Shown here piece by piece: positions 43,991-54,639 of a stretch of 64,000 bases of DNA. The notes under the pieces were generated by a model. That model was not told where the DNA came from. It saw nothing but the letters and a program-made list of their open reading frames with translations, and did no database searches. The DNA comes from Agrypnia vestita (taxonomy: Eukaryota > Arthropoda > Insecta > Trichoptera > Phryganeidae). Positions within the stretch are counted from its first letter, which is position 1; the number at the start of each line of letters is the position of its first letter. The stretch lies in contig JADDOH010010118.1 of the NCBI GenBank assembly GCA_016648135.1, positions 62,001 to 126,000 on the forward strand, written 5' to 3'. The translations under genes and the position numbers were made by a program.

Positions 43991-44559
43991 CATAGCACAC
44001 ATAGATTTTTGCCGCTATAGGTCGACTACAATTAAAAGACCGTTCCCTAGCTTTGTCCGGTAAAAAGAAAGCGGAGGAAAGTTTCCTGGCAAGCCCAAAT
44101 TACAAGCCTCAATATGATATTCCAAATAAATATATATTTTTTTAGTTTAAAAAAGTTTACTTACTTACTAGAAAAACTTTTTTTGTGTTCATTTTTTGCA
44201 TCCTAACAACAGACATATTTTTGGCGCACATTTGAATGCGGTCTAGCTATAGTAATGATATCTCTACCTACCTATATTTTTTAAATAATATAATTCTACA
44301 AGTTCATTGAACTCTTACAGTAGCTGTAACAGTGATGAATGAGTGTGGTAGTTTATTCTTGCATTTTCGTACTAGATCCTACCTACCTAACTGTAAAATA
44401 AATTGATAAGATATAACTTCCAGTGTTGTTAACGTTTTCGTTGGTACCTACGGAGACCGCATTTGTGCATATTGACGTAAACTGTCTCTAGAAAAAATCT
44501 AAATATGTGGGTATCTCATAAGAATGAAACGGGAACTTATGCACGCATCTAATTATTTA

Positions 44560-44960
44560 AATCTGAATTCTTCAAAGGCTATTTGCCATGTGATATCGAC
44601 GGTTATTTCCGAACGCGCAGCGGTCCCAAAAAACCGCCATTTTTTACTCCGCTAGCTGCGACCTATGTTCCGGGTTGGTGAGCGTTCGCAGAATCGTTCA
44701 TTAATCAGCTGAAACGTGCTCTTTAAAATGCCTCAAACCAGATTTCGTGGCAAATCATTTTTTGCCTCGCCTCGCAGGAATGTCACAATCCAGGAAACAG
44801 GTTCTGCGGAGAAAAAATACCGCAGCGGAAAAAAATGGCGATGGATAGTAGCGTCAAAGTATCATGTTTACATTTTTTACGATCGGGCCCGCCATTATCG
44901 GTTGACGTTTGGGCTCAGTGTTGCCATATGGCTGAAACGAACGCAGCGTCGAGTTTTTTA
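44560..44960. other. CpG-containing unique-looking patch
   Basis: GAACGCGCAGCGGTCCC, AAAACCGCCATTTTTTAC, TCCGCTAGCTGCGACC and GATCGGGCCCGCCATTATC occur without repeat signatures. An 81-codon plus frame from ATG 44728 is not recognised, and basic residues in it follow from the base composition. Confidence 0.35.
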
Positions 44961-45224
44961 AATATTAAAACAGCCAACGCGGTACTAATCCGGGCTAGGT
45001 ACCTAGGCGATCCGGATTATCCCTTTATAATTTAGAACATAACCGAATAGATTGGTTAACGTCGCATGATTTTTGAAGTCATGTAATAAAATATTGTGTT
45101 TTTAGATACTTATATTGATAATGTAATACTGGTATCAATTAAAGTGTGAGCTCACCGACTAATAGATTATAATAATTAGGGATTGTTTTAATTTTCGTCT
45201 TCCATTTGAATTCAGCAACAAAAT

Positions 45225-45662
45225 TCGTACTACTTTATCTTCGAAAACAAAGAGATCCCAATTACTTTAAAAAATACTTCTAATCGTGCATACTACCAGT
45301 GATGACGTATGGACTGGAGACTATGCCACTTACAAAGAAAAGTGTGTAAATGCTCAAATGCACACAGCGATCCATGGAGAGATCCACGTTTATAAGAGAT
45401 AATGAAATTAGGCGCAGAACTATATAGTGGATATTGTGGATGGGCAGGGCATTTTGCAAGGCAGGATGCTACAATATGGACTCCCAGAGTTCTGAAGTGG
45501 AGACCTTGGGAGAATAAAAGAGGTGTTGGAAGGCCTCAAAAGAGATGGGCCGACGATATAGCCGCTGTGGGGGGGAAGAAATGACTACACAAGCCAACAA
45601 CAGGGAAAGATGGAAGGGTGTGGAAGATGCCTATATCTATAGGCTGAAGAAGAAAAAGAAAT
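45225..45662 (+). mobile_element. Family E RTE-like fragment
   Basis: The plus strand has the blocks ILPVMTYGLETMPLTKKSV, MLKCTQRSMERSTFIRDNEI, then WAGHFARQDATIWTPRVLKW and RGVGRPQKRWADDIAAVG, ending WKGVEDAYIYRLKKKKK. This is the C-terminal region of another RTE-type polymerase. One stop and one frameshift interrupt it. The 3' end reads GGCTGAAGAAGAAAAAGAAA, the expected A-rich triplet tail. Confidence 0.82.
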
Positions 45663-45969
45663 CATTAGCTCCATTAGTATCTTGTGTAGCACTGCAAGAA
45701 CATTTTTTCCGTTGGGTCTACAGTTTGTGCATTTTGAAAAGGGAAAGACGATCCTTGTTTTTTTTTCATCCGACATTTTTAAATAAAATAACGATTAACT
45801 CTAAACTAATCGTATCAATGCAATAAAATCCCAAGATTAATAGATAATCGAATGATTTAAAAAAAATCAGTTCAAAGCCCTTTTTAAATTAGTATAAAAA
45901 CTTTAAGGTAGGTAGGTGTAATTAAACATTACTATCGATCTTGACCATAAATCACACACACACACCGAC

Positions 45970-46051
45970 ACAAACCAGACAAATAAAAGAAGTTTTTCAT
46001 CCCAGCCAATTACAATGGAACCTCTTCCGAACCTTCCAATCTCGATTTGGT
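45970..46051 (+). promoter_or_regulatory. Duplicated noncoding block, copy 1
   Basis: ATAAAAGAAGTTTTTCATC (45982-46001 region) and AGCCAATTACAATGGAACC, then CCTTCCAATCTCGATTT, match 50.52-50.60 kb. A run of ACACAC and RTAAATCAC lies upstream in both. There are no inverted ends, tail or frame. It may be a duplicated regulatory element (TAAT-type core inside CCAATTACAAT), or an unrecognised low-copy repeat. Confidence 0.4.
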
Positions 46052-46059
46052 ATAATGAA

Positions 46060-46680
46060 ATAAATAAAGATAGGTGACTTTCTCAGCCTCACAATGACTT
46101 AATCCAGCATAATATAACTAACTATCTTATCTAGTGTCTAGCAGTCTTTCTCAAGTCATGTAGGTATTTCACGGACACTATATTTTCCTCATATAAACTT
46201 GTTATTTGTGTATGTTTATTGCGGTTCAAAATAATTATTATTTACAAAAAACGTTGCACAAATCACATTAGTGTGGTTTTTTGTGTGCTTTAACAAATCT
46301 GTTGATTTTTTACACGCATATTACTTGCAACATTTAGTTTCACTTTACTGTCGAAGAAATTTTACAATTAATATTTGAGCCACTTCTTGACGAAAAGTTG
46401 CTCTGAAATTTAGCATAAAGACGTATGTATATCTGATAGCAATAAAATGATCATTCATTAATTTTAGATTTAATTTATTTAAAATACTGATGTGTTATTT
46501 TATCGGCAATTGTAGGGTACATGCCGGTGACATCTATCGATTTGTATTATTTTAAAATTGACATTTAGAGGTTAATAATATTCGAATATTGATCCTACGT
46601 ATTAATTAGATTGTATTCCATAATAAGATAAATTCTAAATATGAATAAATTGAAAATGGTATATAAAAATAAAATTTCTA
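46060..46680. other. AT-rich segment with nothing recognisable
   Basis: No repeat family from this window, no frame above 60 codons and no clear hairpin found between the duplicated block at 45.97 kb and the M2 copy at 46.68 kb. Confidence 0.35.
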
Positions 46681-46682
46681 TT

Positions 46683-46868
46683 TATGTGAGGTATAAAAGC
46701 AAAGGCAGCAATATCCAAAAAATTTAAAAAATGTTTTGAATGCAGTAACCAAGGATTACTAATTTAAAATGCACTGAATTTTAGATTTTATGTATCCATC
46801 TCTTCCAAATTATGTTGATATATAAATTTATAGGCTATGTTTCCTATAAAATCTTGAATTATTAAATT
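46683..46868 (+). mobile_element. M2 MITE, partial
   Basis: GAGGTATAAAAGCAAAGGCA (46687-46706) and TGCAGTAACCAAGGATTACT match the left arm; the right arm is missing after AAATCTTGAATT. Confidence 0.65.
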
Positions 46869-47309
46869 AATTTTTATTAATTTCAGCTAAGTGAGATTAG
46901 AATTTACTAAATGATTTAATGTAACGAAGACAAAAAATTAGAAATAAATATTATATTTAAAAAAATAAAAAAAACGTATAGGTACTGTGATCGCTCTTTG
47001 TACTGTGGCAAAAAAAATATTTTGGCCATTTTTCACAAAAGCGTGGTAATATTTTTCTAATGCCCGTCATGTTGGTAATCATTATTTTATTTGCGGCTAC
47101 CCGATATCCCTGTGGACATCCCGAACCTTTGCCTTAGGCCCGAATTCAGACTCAATACTTAGCGATTTAAAGGTTAAAGTTAAAGTAAGATTAGGTTAGG
47201 TTAATTTTGCCCTGTATCTACCCTAATTAGTCTCATATATTTTTCTATCATCATTTCTTTCCACTAACTCTCTACCAGCCCAAACCACATTGGTAATTTT
47301 TTTTTTAAA

Positions 47310-48053
47310 TGCATATGCGAACACGGAATACGTGTCACATCTATATTCTTACTGTATTTATTTATTTAATACACGGTATAACGTACGATTAAAATAAACA
47401 GTATATATATAAAAATGTATAAATTGATAGGTAATAATAAAAAAGGAGATAAGCTATAATAATATCAAAAACAACTCATAATAAAGGGATATAATATAAA
47501 GAAAAACAAAACAGCGAATGACATAAAGTAGGTGTAACAAAATTACATCAAAATGAAATAATTGTTATTAAATCAAATATGAAACTCAAGAATCAATAAA
47601 ACTATAACAAATTAAAATAATAGTAAACAAATTAAGTCTGAAATTCAAGAAGCAACAAAATTACAACAAAATGAAATAATTGTAAACAAATCAAATCTGA
47701 AACTCAAGAACCAATAAAAATGACAACAAAATAAATGAAATTCAAAAAGCGAAAACAAAAGATAGACATGACATCAATAATTATAAACAACCGAATTCGT
47801 CCAGAAGAGCTTTTTTGTAGGCGGCTAGTGTTTCCGAAAAAACATCCGATAGGTAGCCATACTCGTTTCCTAATCTATGGAGCCTTCTAATAGGTGAGCT
47901 ATAAAGATAATTTACACTTCAAACTAGGCTAAACGCTTGTGCTATGAAAATAAGACTAACTTGCTGGTCTGGAGTGAGGTTCGAACCCGCGATCTTTGGA
48001 TCACGAGGTGAGAGTCTTAAGTCTCAACCACAAGACCAACAAGCTACTCGTCA
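47310..48053 (-). mobile_element. tRNA-derived SINE (S1) split by an insertion
   Basis: The body end (47310-47356) and the tRNA part (47917-48053, box B GGTTCGAACC at 47978-47987) are separated by about 560 bp. The uninterrupted copy at 23.3 kb reads CTTACTATTTTCAAACTAAG across the joint. The tRNA part has a short extra repeat (GTCTTAAGTCTCAACC). Confidence 0.78.
47357..47917 (-). mobile_element. Retroposon-like insertion inside SINE
   Basis: The plus-strand left edge TATTTATTTATTTAATACAC reads as an AAAT-type tail on the minus strand. Three to four degenerate units of about 61-65 bp (AAACTCAAGAAYCAATAAAA type) fill 47535-47755. The right part (47790-47910) is unique and could be the decayed end of an ORF, but no motif is readable. 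Confidence 0.5.
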
Positions 48054-48214
48054 TTATTATATCGATTGTTATTAGAAAGTGTTAACAACAGGATAGTAGT
48101 AGCGCGGTGATGTAATTAAAAGCTCTAAATTCGCTCTGTTAATAATTCTTCAGTCACATTAATAAATATTCTCATGAACACTCGTAGATATATAAAATTT
48201 CTTTATAAAGGACA

Positions 48215-48335
48215 ATCGTCTTTGCCAAATCTTTCGCGGACGCTATGCGTTCTTGTTGCTTTCAACACTCGACTCATCTATTGTTTTTACTAGCCTCTTC
48301 ACCCTCATATTTCCACATGCCCAAACCATCACTGA
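48215..48335 (-). mobile_element. Short family A fragment
   Basis: Minus-strand piece with the segment coding for MVWACGNMRVKR (decayed RWFGHVERM) and NARSVRERFGK (decayed NRGRPRKTW). It abuts a minus-strand retroposon 3' tail starting at about 48341. Confidence 0.55.
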
Positions 48336-48340
48336 GATAA

Positions 48341-49030
48341 TTTATTATTTTATTTTGGGAAATATACAGTACAATGTAATAGAAAATTATATAATATAGA
48401 AAAAATATTCATTTAGTTCATATTCACCAGTGAAGTTTCCTCAAGACTGGTAAAACTAAGAAAAAAATGATAAAGAATACGTGATATATATTTAATTATG
48501 ATGACGGATAAAAAGGGAATGGTGGGAAGAGGGAGGGAATGGGATTCAATTAAAGAAGTATTAAATTTATTTCAATAATCATAAATGAGATTACGAAGTT
48601 TCATTTTAAATAGAAGCAAATTGTCCATAAAAATGTCTAGGTTATTTGTAGAATTTAACAGATTGTATTTTGAAGTGGAACGAGTTACAAAACAGTTTTT
48701 TAAGTAGTTAGTCCTGCCAAAGTTTGGGTAAAATAAATTATTTGTCCGCGATGAGTATGTAGGACAGCTTAAACCTATTTGCTCTAATTTGAATCAACCA
48801 AGTTATTTAAGATTTTATAAAGATAGCGCAGATCTTGTATGCATCTTCGATGTGATAGAGGAGGGATTTTATGATAACGCTCGCTTTCTGTGGATGAGTT
48901 CAATTGAAAAAATATTGAGAAATTTGTGTGCATATTGTCAAGTCGCTCACTGTACTTAGAATAATGAGTATTCCAGACTACTGATCCAAGCTCCAGTTGA
49001 CTGCGTACAAATAAAAAATACAAAGTGATT
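48341..49030 (-). mobile_element. Family C jockey/CR1-like retroposon 3' fragment
   Basis: The minus strand carries an RT C-terminus: FVRSQLELGSVVWNTHYSKY and DLRYLYKILNNLVDSN (48784-49023). It continues, after a short frame change, into IGLSCPTYSSRTNNLFYPNF and GRTNYLKNCFVTRS, then a 3' UTR to a degenerate A-rich tail at about 48341-48360. The copy at 19.1-19.7 kb is the same family. Confidence 0.82.
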
Positions 49031-49499
49031 AAAGTAAACGTATTAGATCGTCTACGCTGTAAATTGATCTACATTCGCCCTATTTATAAAACTTTCAACT
49101 CATTCGTAGTTTCCACACATAAGTAGGTTCATAAAAGGAACCGAATTTCTAGTAATAATTATTTTAAATGAAATTTTAGCCCAGCTTTGGTACGAACTAT
49201 GTACACGCATGAGTCATTGCGCTTCTAACTTTATATCTCCATTCGATATCTTTACAATCTTTACCATTACTAGTGAACATTCTATCCAAATACAAAAATT
49301 CATACCCATCTTACATACAAAGTTTTCTCAGTTACTACGTAAACTCGGACATCTATCAAAAACGCATTTTTGACTTATTTGTACAAATACGAGTACTTAC
49401 CTGCATAGAAAACAATCTTCTCCGCGACACAAAATTAAAAAAAAATCAGCTTTTTTCAGTGTGAAGCTGAACTTCAAGCAGCTCTCGCCATATATGTAC

Positions 49500-49790
49500 C
49501 TAATACTCCTATATTGCTAATGCCCATAAGTGGAGGCGTCACGGACTAAGCGGGGCAGAAAATGCTACTTTTATCTCATTGCTGTCACTTGACTTGTGCG
49601 CAAGCGTCGTGACTCTCATTTATCCTATGCGGCGGCGCTGATTGGATATAAATTGGCGCTAATTCTCGGACATGCGCATAAGACTCGAAGTGACACCGAT
49701 ATGGGTGAGACAAACATATATTTCTGCACTGCAGTGATTTCGCCTATTTCCAGACACTTTTACATATAGGGCTCTCGGTAAAATTGCTTT
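49500..49790. other. Unassigned GC-mixed segment
   Basis: GGAGGCGTCACGGACTAAGC, CTTGTGCGCAAGCGTCGTGA (with the palindrome TTGTGCGCAA) and ATGCGGCGGCGCTGATTGG. There is no frame or repeat match within this window. It could be another MITE seen once. Confidence 0.25.
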
Positions 49791-49809
49791 GATCTAGATG
49801 TCTCAGTAT

Positions 49810-49845
49810 TAGTGATGGGTCCGATCAGTACTCACTACTACAATG
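49810..49845 (+). mobile_element. hAT-like terminal motif
   Basis: TAGTGATGGGTCCGATCAG (49810-49828) resembles hAT-type inverted ends. The tandem-repeat region 49.84-50.34 kb follows and may be its body. No matching right end was found. Confidence 0.35.
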
Positions 49846-50089
49846 TAGTACTACATCACATGGAAGTGTAAACTTCACACCTTTTGAAGTGTAGTGCACA
49901 CTACAAACTATACACACTTCAAAGTTATTGAAAGTAAATACTTCAAATAGTACACTTTCTTTCAAAGAGAACATTACAAAGTCCCCCCCCCCCCATGGAT
50001 TTGAAAATTTAAAATTTTCTAGTAGTAAACTTTTCAAGAAGCACTTCTTGCAGGTCATTACAATTTTGTAGCACTATAATTACTTCACT

Positions 50090-50245
50090 TTACTAGTACT
50101 ACAATTTTGTAGTACTACAATAGTTCACTTCATTAATACAACAATTTTATAGTACTACAATTGCTTCACTTCATACTTCACTTCACTTTACCTAGTACAA
50201 TTTCGTAGTACTACAATTAGTTCACTTCATGTTGTTTTTACTATA
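50090..50245. repeat. Degenerate tandem repeat with TAGTACTA palindromes
   Basis: Three units of about 47-60 bp share ACAATTTTGTAGTACTACAA followed by TTCACTTC (from about 50100, 50146 and 50205). The motif GTAGTACTAC is self-complementary. The surrounding 49.84-50.34 kb is rich in CACTTC and GAAGTG in both directions, and includes a C13 run (49982-49994). Confidence 0.7.
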
Positions 50246-50515
50246 AATGTAGTGTACACTTTGTAGTCTTCAAACTGGTGAACGTGTGTGTGTGTTGTAG
50301 TCTTCATTTCAAAATCAGTATACGTAGGAACCGTAAATATAGTGTACGCAATCAAAAACAAATAAAAATATTCACCAATTCTTCAACGTCTGCGTTCGTC
50401 TCTTTTTGAAGACAATGCCGATGTACCTATGGTAATAATTAAATGTCGTTATGTTGCTCACCGTAAATCACGCTCGCACACATACTAGCACACACACACG
50501 CACGCGGGAGCAGAT

Positions 50516-50597
50516 ACAAAACAGACAAAATAAAAGAAGTTTTTCATCAAAGCCAATTACAATAGATCCGCCCATGAGCGTTCCAATTTCGATTTCA
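50516..50597 (+). promoter_or_regulatory. Duplicated noncoding block, copy 2
   Basis: Same as the 45.97-kb block with few changes: AATAAAAGAAGTTTTTCATC (50529-50548), AGCCAATTACAATAGATCC, GCGTTCCAATTTCGATTT. This copy sits at the edge of a CpG-rich island with ATGGCCGCC and CGGCCGCGG words. Confidence 0.4.
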
Positions 50598-50960
50598 AAT
50601 CCACAGCGGCCATTGTGCGGGAAAAGCAGCGCCGGAGACTGCGAATAGTAATAATGGCCGCCATTGTAGGGGCAAAAAAATCGATTTTCCCATCGCCGGC
50701 CGCGGCAAATAAGCCGGGTAGGTACCCACCTAATGCGTTTTATTCGGAAGCATTAATCTACGTACAACACTTCCCATTGATTGTCCGGGGTCTCCACCTT
50801 TACCCTCCGAGTGCGACCCCATTTTTAAAACAGTGGAGTTTCTGACCCTAGCGACCGGGCCGGCCCGCATCTGTCATTAAAGTCCGGGGAAAAAATAAAT
50901 ATAATTTACCCCCTCTCTCAATTTTTATCCAAAGGCCTAAATAATGTCCGGCGGGGTATT
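50598..50960. other. CpG-rich unique-looking island
   Basis: GC-richer than its surroundings and without recognisable repeats: GCGGCCATTGTGCGGG, AATGGCCGCCATTG, CGCCGGCCGCGG, GGTCTCCACCTTTACCC. Short frames here show no protein family. It may be host regulatory DNA or an untranslated exon; neither can be told from sequence alone. Confidence 0.4.
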
Positions 50961-51294
50961 TCAATCTCTAAAAGAGATAACATGAAATCTTTAATTTCGG
51001 TAAAATACAATGTTTTTGAAAAACTTTTTAAATCAAAAGATTTGATTAATGAATATTGAAGTGGAATTTATTCGAGTATTTCTTCTTTTAACGGACCTAT
51101 GTCCTCTGGGAGATTTTTAGGTAATAAGTATTTTTGGGTGTTGATTATCAATCTTTTGTTAATATATTGTTTTTTATCCAAGTACTGATAATAATTTTAT
51201 AGTCTGAGAGAGAATTTTCAACAGCTAACATTCCATTCATTCTTAATTTGTTCATTCTTCACTTTTTTCCTTTCGCTTTTTAACCGCATTCAGT

Positions 51295-51680
51295 AGATTT
51301 ATTTATTAAATCCCAAAAGAAAATATACAAAACATAATATTTATTACATACATTATAATATAGAGATGTGTAATGGTTTACACACGACTATAACTCAATA
51401 AAAACAATATAAATTAGTAACTAATGACTAACATTAATACCTAGCTTTCAAAATAGTGACTCGAATGATAGTTATATGATGATTACAATATACATTTATA
51501 AGGATATCAGATGTTCTTGTATTTCGATTATCCATTTTTTTTATTTTGTTTTTAGTTGACTTGTTTACTTCGGTTACAATTTTTAGTTCGGTGGGTAATA
51601 GATTAAAGTATTTAGTAGCTGTATATAAGGGACTTTTACAGTACATTATTTTAGTAATTTTGGGCCCTTATATTAATTTA
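51295..51680 (-). mobile_element. Jockey/CR1-like retroposon 3' fragment
   Basis: The minus strand reads SPLYTATKYFNLLPTELKIV followed by EVNKSTKNKIKK (51540-51646), an RT C-terminus, then a UTR that ends in an AAATAAATAAA tail at 51298-51310 (read as TTTATTTATT). No endpoint duplication was identified. Confidence 0.65.
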
Positions 51681-52199
51681 TGTCTGGATCTACCATCATA
51701 GTGCTTAATTTTTGAGTACATTCATTGAAATGATACTTCAAACTGTCTAGTACAAACTGTTATCTAACATCTAATACAAAACTTTGCCCTAATCCAATTT
51801 TTTTGAATATTGTCTTTTGCATGTCGTATACATGTATATTATTTATTTCCCATTCCAGGCTTATCTCAAATACACCTCCATTTAGGTAACGATGTTGTGC
51901 CGGCTGTCTATGCTTCGCTAAATGTCTGGAGGCTTGTCAATAACCAGGAACTTGGGACCACGGGATCCAGGTACCGAGATGACCTGACCTAGTGTAGGTA
52001 AGCCACAACCGACTAAAGATGCCGAAACACCGACCCGGGATGGCTACACACAATGGGATTTTAATAATTACCTACCTAGACAATTATTTATGCTCGGCAA
52101 TATTATTTGTAGAAAAGGGTTACCGAAAGAAGCTTATAAATACTGTTAAAATGCCCTTAGGTCACATTTTACAACCTAAATACCAATAAGTAAGTCATT

Positions 52200-52490
52200 T
52201 GTTGAATCATCGTCATCATCAGCATCATCATTCTTATCCTCATCATTGTCGACGTCATCATATTCGTTATCATCAACATCATCAATATAAACGTCATAGT
52301 TATATTTATCATCATCAAAATCATCATCAAGTCGTCATCATCATCATAACCGTCAATGTCAATATCATTATTGTTATCATTATCATTAGCATCACCAATA
52401 TCATCAACATAATCATCATTTTCATCGTCATAATTATCGTCATCGTAATCATCTTCGTTATCATCCTCTTCATTCATTATCATAATATCT
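52200..52490. repeat. Imperfect ATC/TCA trinucleotide tract
   Basis: About 290 bp built of TCATCA-type units with frequent G/T changes (GTCATCATATTCGTTATCAT). On the minus strand it translates to Asp/Glu/Asn-rich sequence, which is a by-product of the repeat. A second block (52759-52845) is separated by a retroposon UTR. Confidence 0.8.
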
Positions 52491-52495
52491 TCTTC

Positions 52496-52758
52496 TTCTT
52501 CCTCCCCTTTTTACTCAGTAGATCTGTCCTTTCCTCTCCATTCCTGATTCCCCTTTTACATTTAATTCTTTGACTTTCATGGTTATTTCTTAACTTAAAA
52601 CTTTCACCTTTTTATTTTTTGTATAATTGTTGCTATATGTTAATACATAACACGTTAATTCTGTGGAAACTTGTAAAGATATCTATACTATTTAATATTC
52701 ATGTGTACATCTGATTTTTATTTGTAATGTTGGTTCCCATAAATAAATAAATAAACTT
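52496..52758 (+). mobile_element. Retroposon 3' UTR with AAATAAAT tail inside an ATC-rich tract
   Basis: Non-repetitive sequence ends in CATAAATAAATAAATAAAC (52738-52756), a tail typical of jockey/CR1-type elements. It splits two blocks of TCATCA-type sequence (52200-52490 and 52759-52845), so it most likely inserted into one tract. There is no coding remnant. Confidence 0.6.
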
Positions 52759-53433
52759 CACTATCGTCATCTTCATCATCCTCACCATCGCAGTCATCAT
52801 CATTATCATCTTCGTTATCATTCTCATCATCGTCAGCATCTTTGCGTTAGCATAAAAAACATATAATTCCCCAATTTCTAAACTTTTCTGCTGCTAACTA
52901 GCGACTGTAGCTTTTCTCTTAAGCTTCTCTGTTGTCCTCTCATGGTATCAGATGCACCGCCCACTGCCATTTCAGCATTGTCGCCGCTATCCACTCGTTT
53001 CTTTCTCTTAAAGCAAATGTGACAATGGTGGCTTTCAAAGTGTCACGGGATTGAGAGGAAATAAAAGTGTAGAACTTGAACGCCTCGCATAGGAGAATAG
53101 TAAATTTTGTGCGATTTGTGTAATTGTAATTTACAATGAGTGTCCATCTCTGGGCGGTGTGATTTATTGCGGGACCCAATTGTTGTCCAGAAAACATTTG
53201 TGTTTCCGCTATTGCGCCTCACGGTTTAAATCACCAAAGCGAATCCTCACTTACAGTCTCTACAAAGTAACTGCTTCTGATATTTGCGTTAACCTAATAA
53301 AAGGAATAAAAAAATTTAAAATATTTTTCAATTCAATTTATTTATATAATAATATGTACATTACAGACTAAGTGTTCAAAGCATACATATTATATATATC
53401 AAAATAACAATATTTAATTAATTTAAAATAACA

Positions 53434-53752
53434 ATAAGAATAAAGAAAGGAGTGCTGAGATGGTTTGGTCATGTGGAACGTATGAACGAGGAAAGGATGG
53501 TTAAGAAAATATATGAGGCGAATGTTGAAGGCAACAGGAATAGAGGGCGTCCGCGAAAGACCTGGCACGATCAGGTACTACAAGTATTTGAGGATGGCCC
53601 TGTTAAAAGCCGCAACAATCGTAGAACGTGTATGAGAAGATGTATGAATGTGGCCGAAGCAAAAGTGGTGTGCCAGGATAGAAGAGTGTGGCGTTCAATC
53701 CTCTCTGCCTACCCCTGCAGGGAAACGGCGTGATGGTTAGTTAGTTAGTTAG
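53434..53752 (+). mobile_element. Family A copy, 5'-truncated, with 10-bp target duplication
   Basis: From 53437 to the end of the coding region this copy matches 33218-33517 with no difference that I could find over about 300 bp, including the last 98 codons of the C-terminal domain and the stop. It ends in four TTAG units. The ten bases TAAAATAACA occur just before it (53424-53433) and again just after the tail (53753-53762), a target-site duplication. Three bases (ATA) between the left duplication and the match may be untemplated. Perfect identity and clean duplication suggest a recent insertion from the source that made the 31.6-kb copy. It lies within an AT-rich segment that itself resembles a minus-strand retroposon tail. 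Confidence 0.9.
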
Positions 53753-54148
53753 TAAAATAACATAAAATATGGTCAAAGGTGTAGGAGAATCCTGCTTCGG
53801 AAAACCCCTTCAGACACATGGATTATATCAATACCCAAAGCGATTTTGTTCAGCATAGCTGTGGCTCTTCCAACGGCCATAACCATCGGCAGGTTGGTCC
53901 TGTATATTGGATTGTGAAACAGTGTATGATGACGATGTCTAAGGTAATTATCAGCAAAATACAAACCAATGCTCCGCAAAATTTCAGGATAATCGATCAT
54001 ATAAATACACACGCCTTCTATATTATTAAAAATAATATTGTCGAGGTTGCCAGAAGCGACATTTATACACTATTCATAAATGACAAATTTTCAACCATAG
54101 ATGGCGATGGCATAGTTGTATCAAATATATAAAATACGTTACATACAC

Positions 54149-54459
54149 AGAGTGTAACAGAGTTGGTTCACAATACTTTAGAGGTGGATTCCTGCCTTGA
54201 TTACGAGTCTAAAATGTTCACGCAACCATGACCATATCAATAGTTATGGAGATACGCAATGCCAAATTTTGCATTTTTTTTATATTTCTGGCCTATCTTT
54301 TGACTATCGCGAAATTGATTTATATCGAATTTTAAAAATTCAGTCGCTTTCACACAAATCAATTAAAATTAGTGTATCAAATTAAGTATTTTTAATTCAA
54401 ATTTGAATGAATAACGCTCCCTTGAAGTTTTTGCTACTAGCTATGAGACACCCTGTTTA
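54149..54459. mobile_element. M7 element, complete-looking copy
   Basis: Left end ACAGAGTGTAACAGAGTTGG (54150-54169); right end TAGCTATGAGACACCCTGT (54438-54456). Both ends read ACAGRGTGT from outside, about 9 bp of inverted repeat, with different internal sequence on each side. The core has GCCAAATTTTGCATTTT. No frame. Copies also near 26.56-26.81 and 56.84-57.08 kb. Confidence 0.6.
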
Positions 54460-54639
54460 TTAAAAGTGTACCATGTTTGTTCTAACTTTGTATATAAGCA
54501 AGTTATTGCAGGTTCGATGAAAGTTCTAAAGGTACAGCGAAGGACTCACTAAGGGTTATATTTGGTAACGATTACCAGTATACTACTTTCCATACTACGC
54601 TTCATACGTCTTCATTTCATTTCTACCCAGTAATTTTGG

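Noticed and set aside
44716..44961. Basic 81-codon frame starting MPQTRFRGKSF
   Set aside because: No recognised domain; the frame lies in a CpG-rich patch where long frames arise from base composition, and overlapping frames are open too.
52169..52483. Acidic Asp/Glu/Asn-rich minus-strand frame of 104 codons
   Set aside because: It is the translation of an imperfect ATC/TCA trinucleotide tract; all frames there are long because stops are rare in the repeat.
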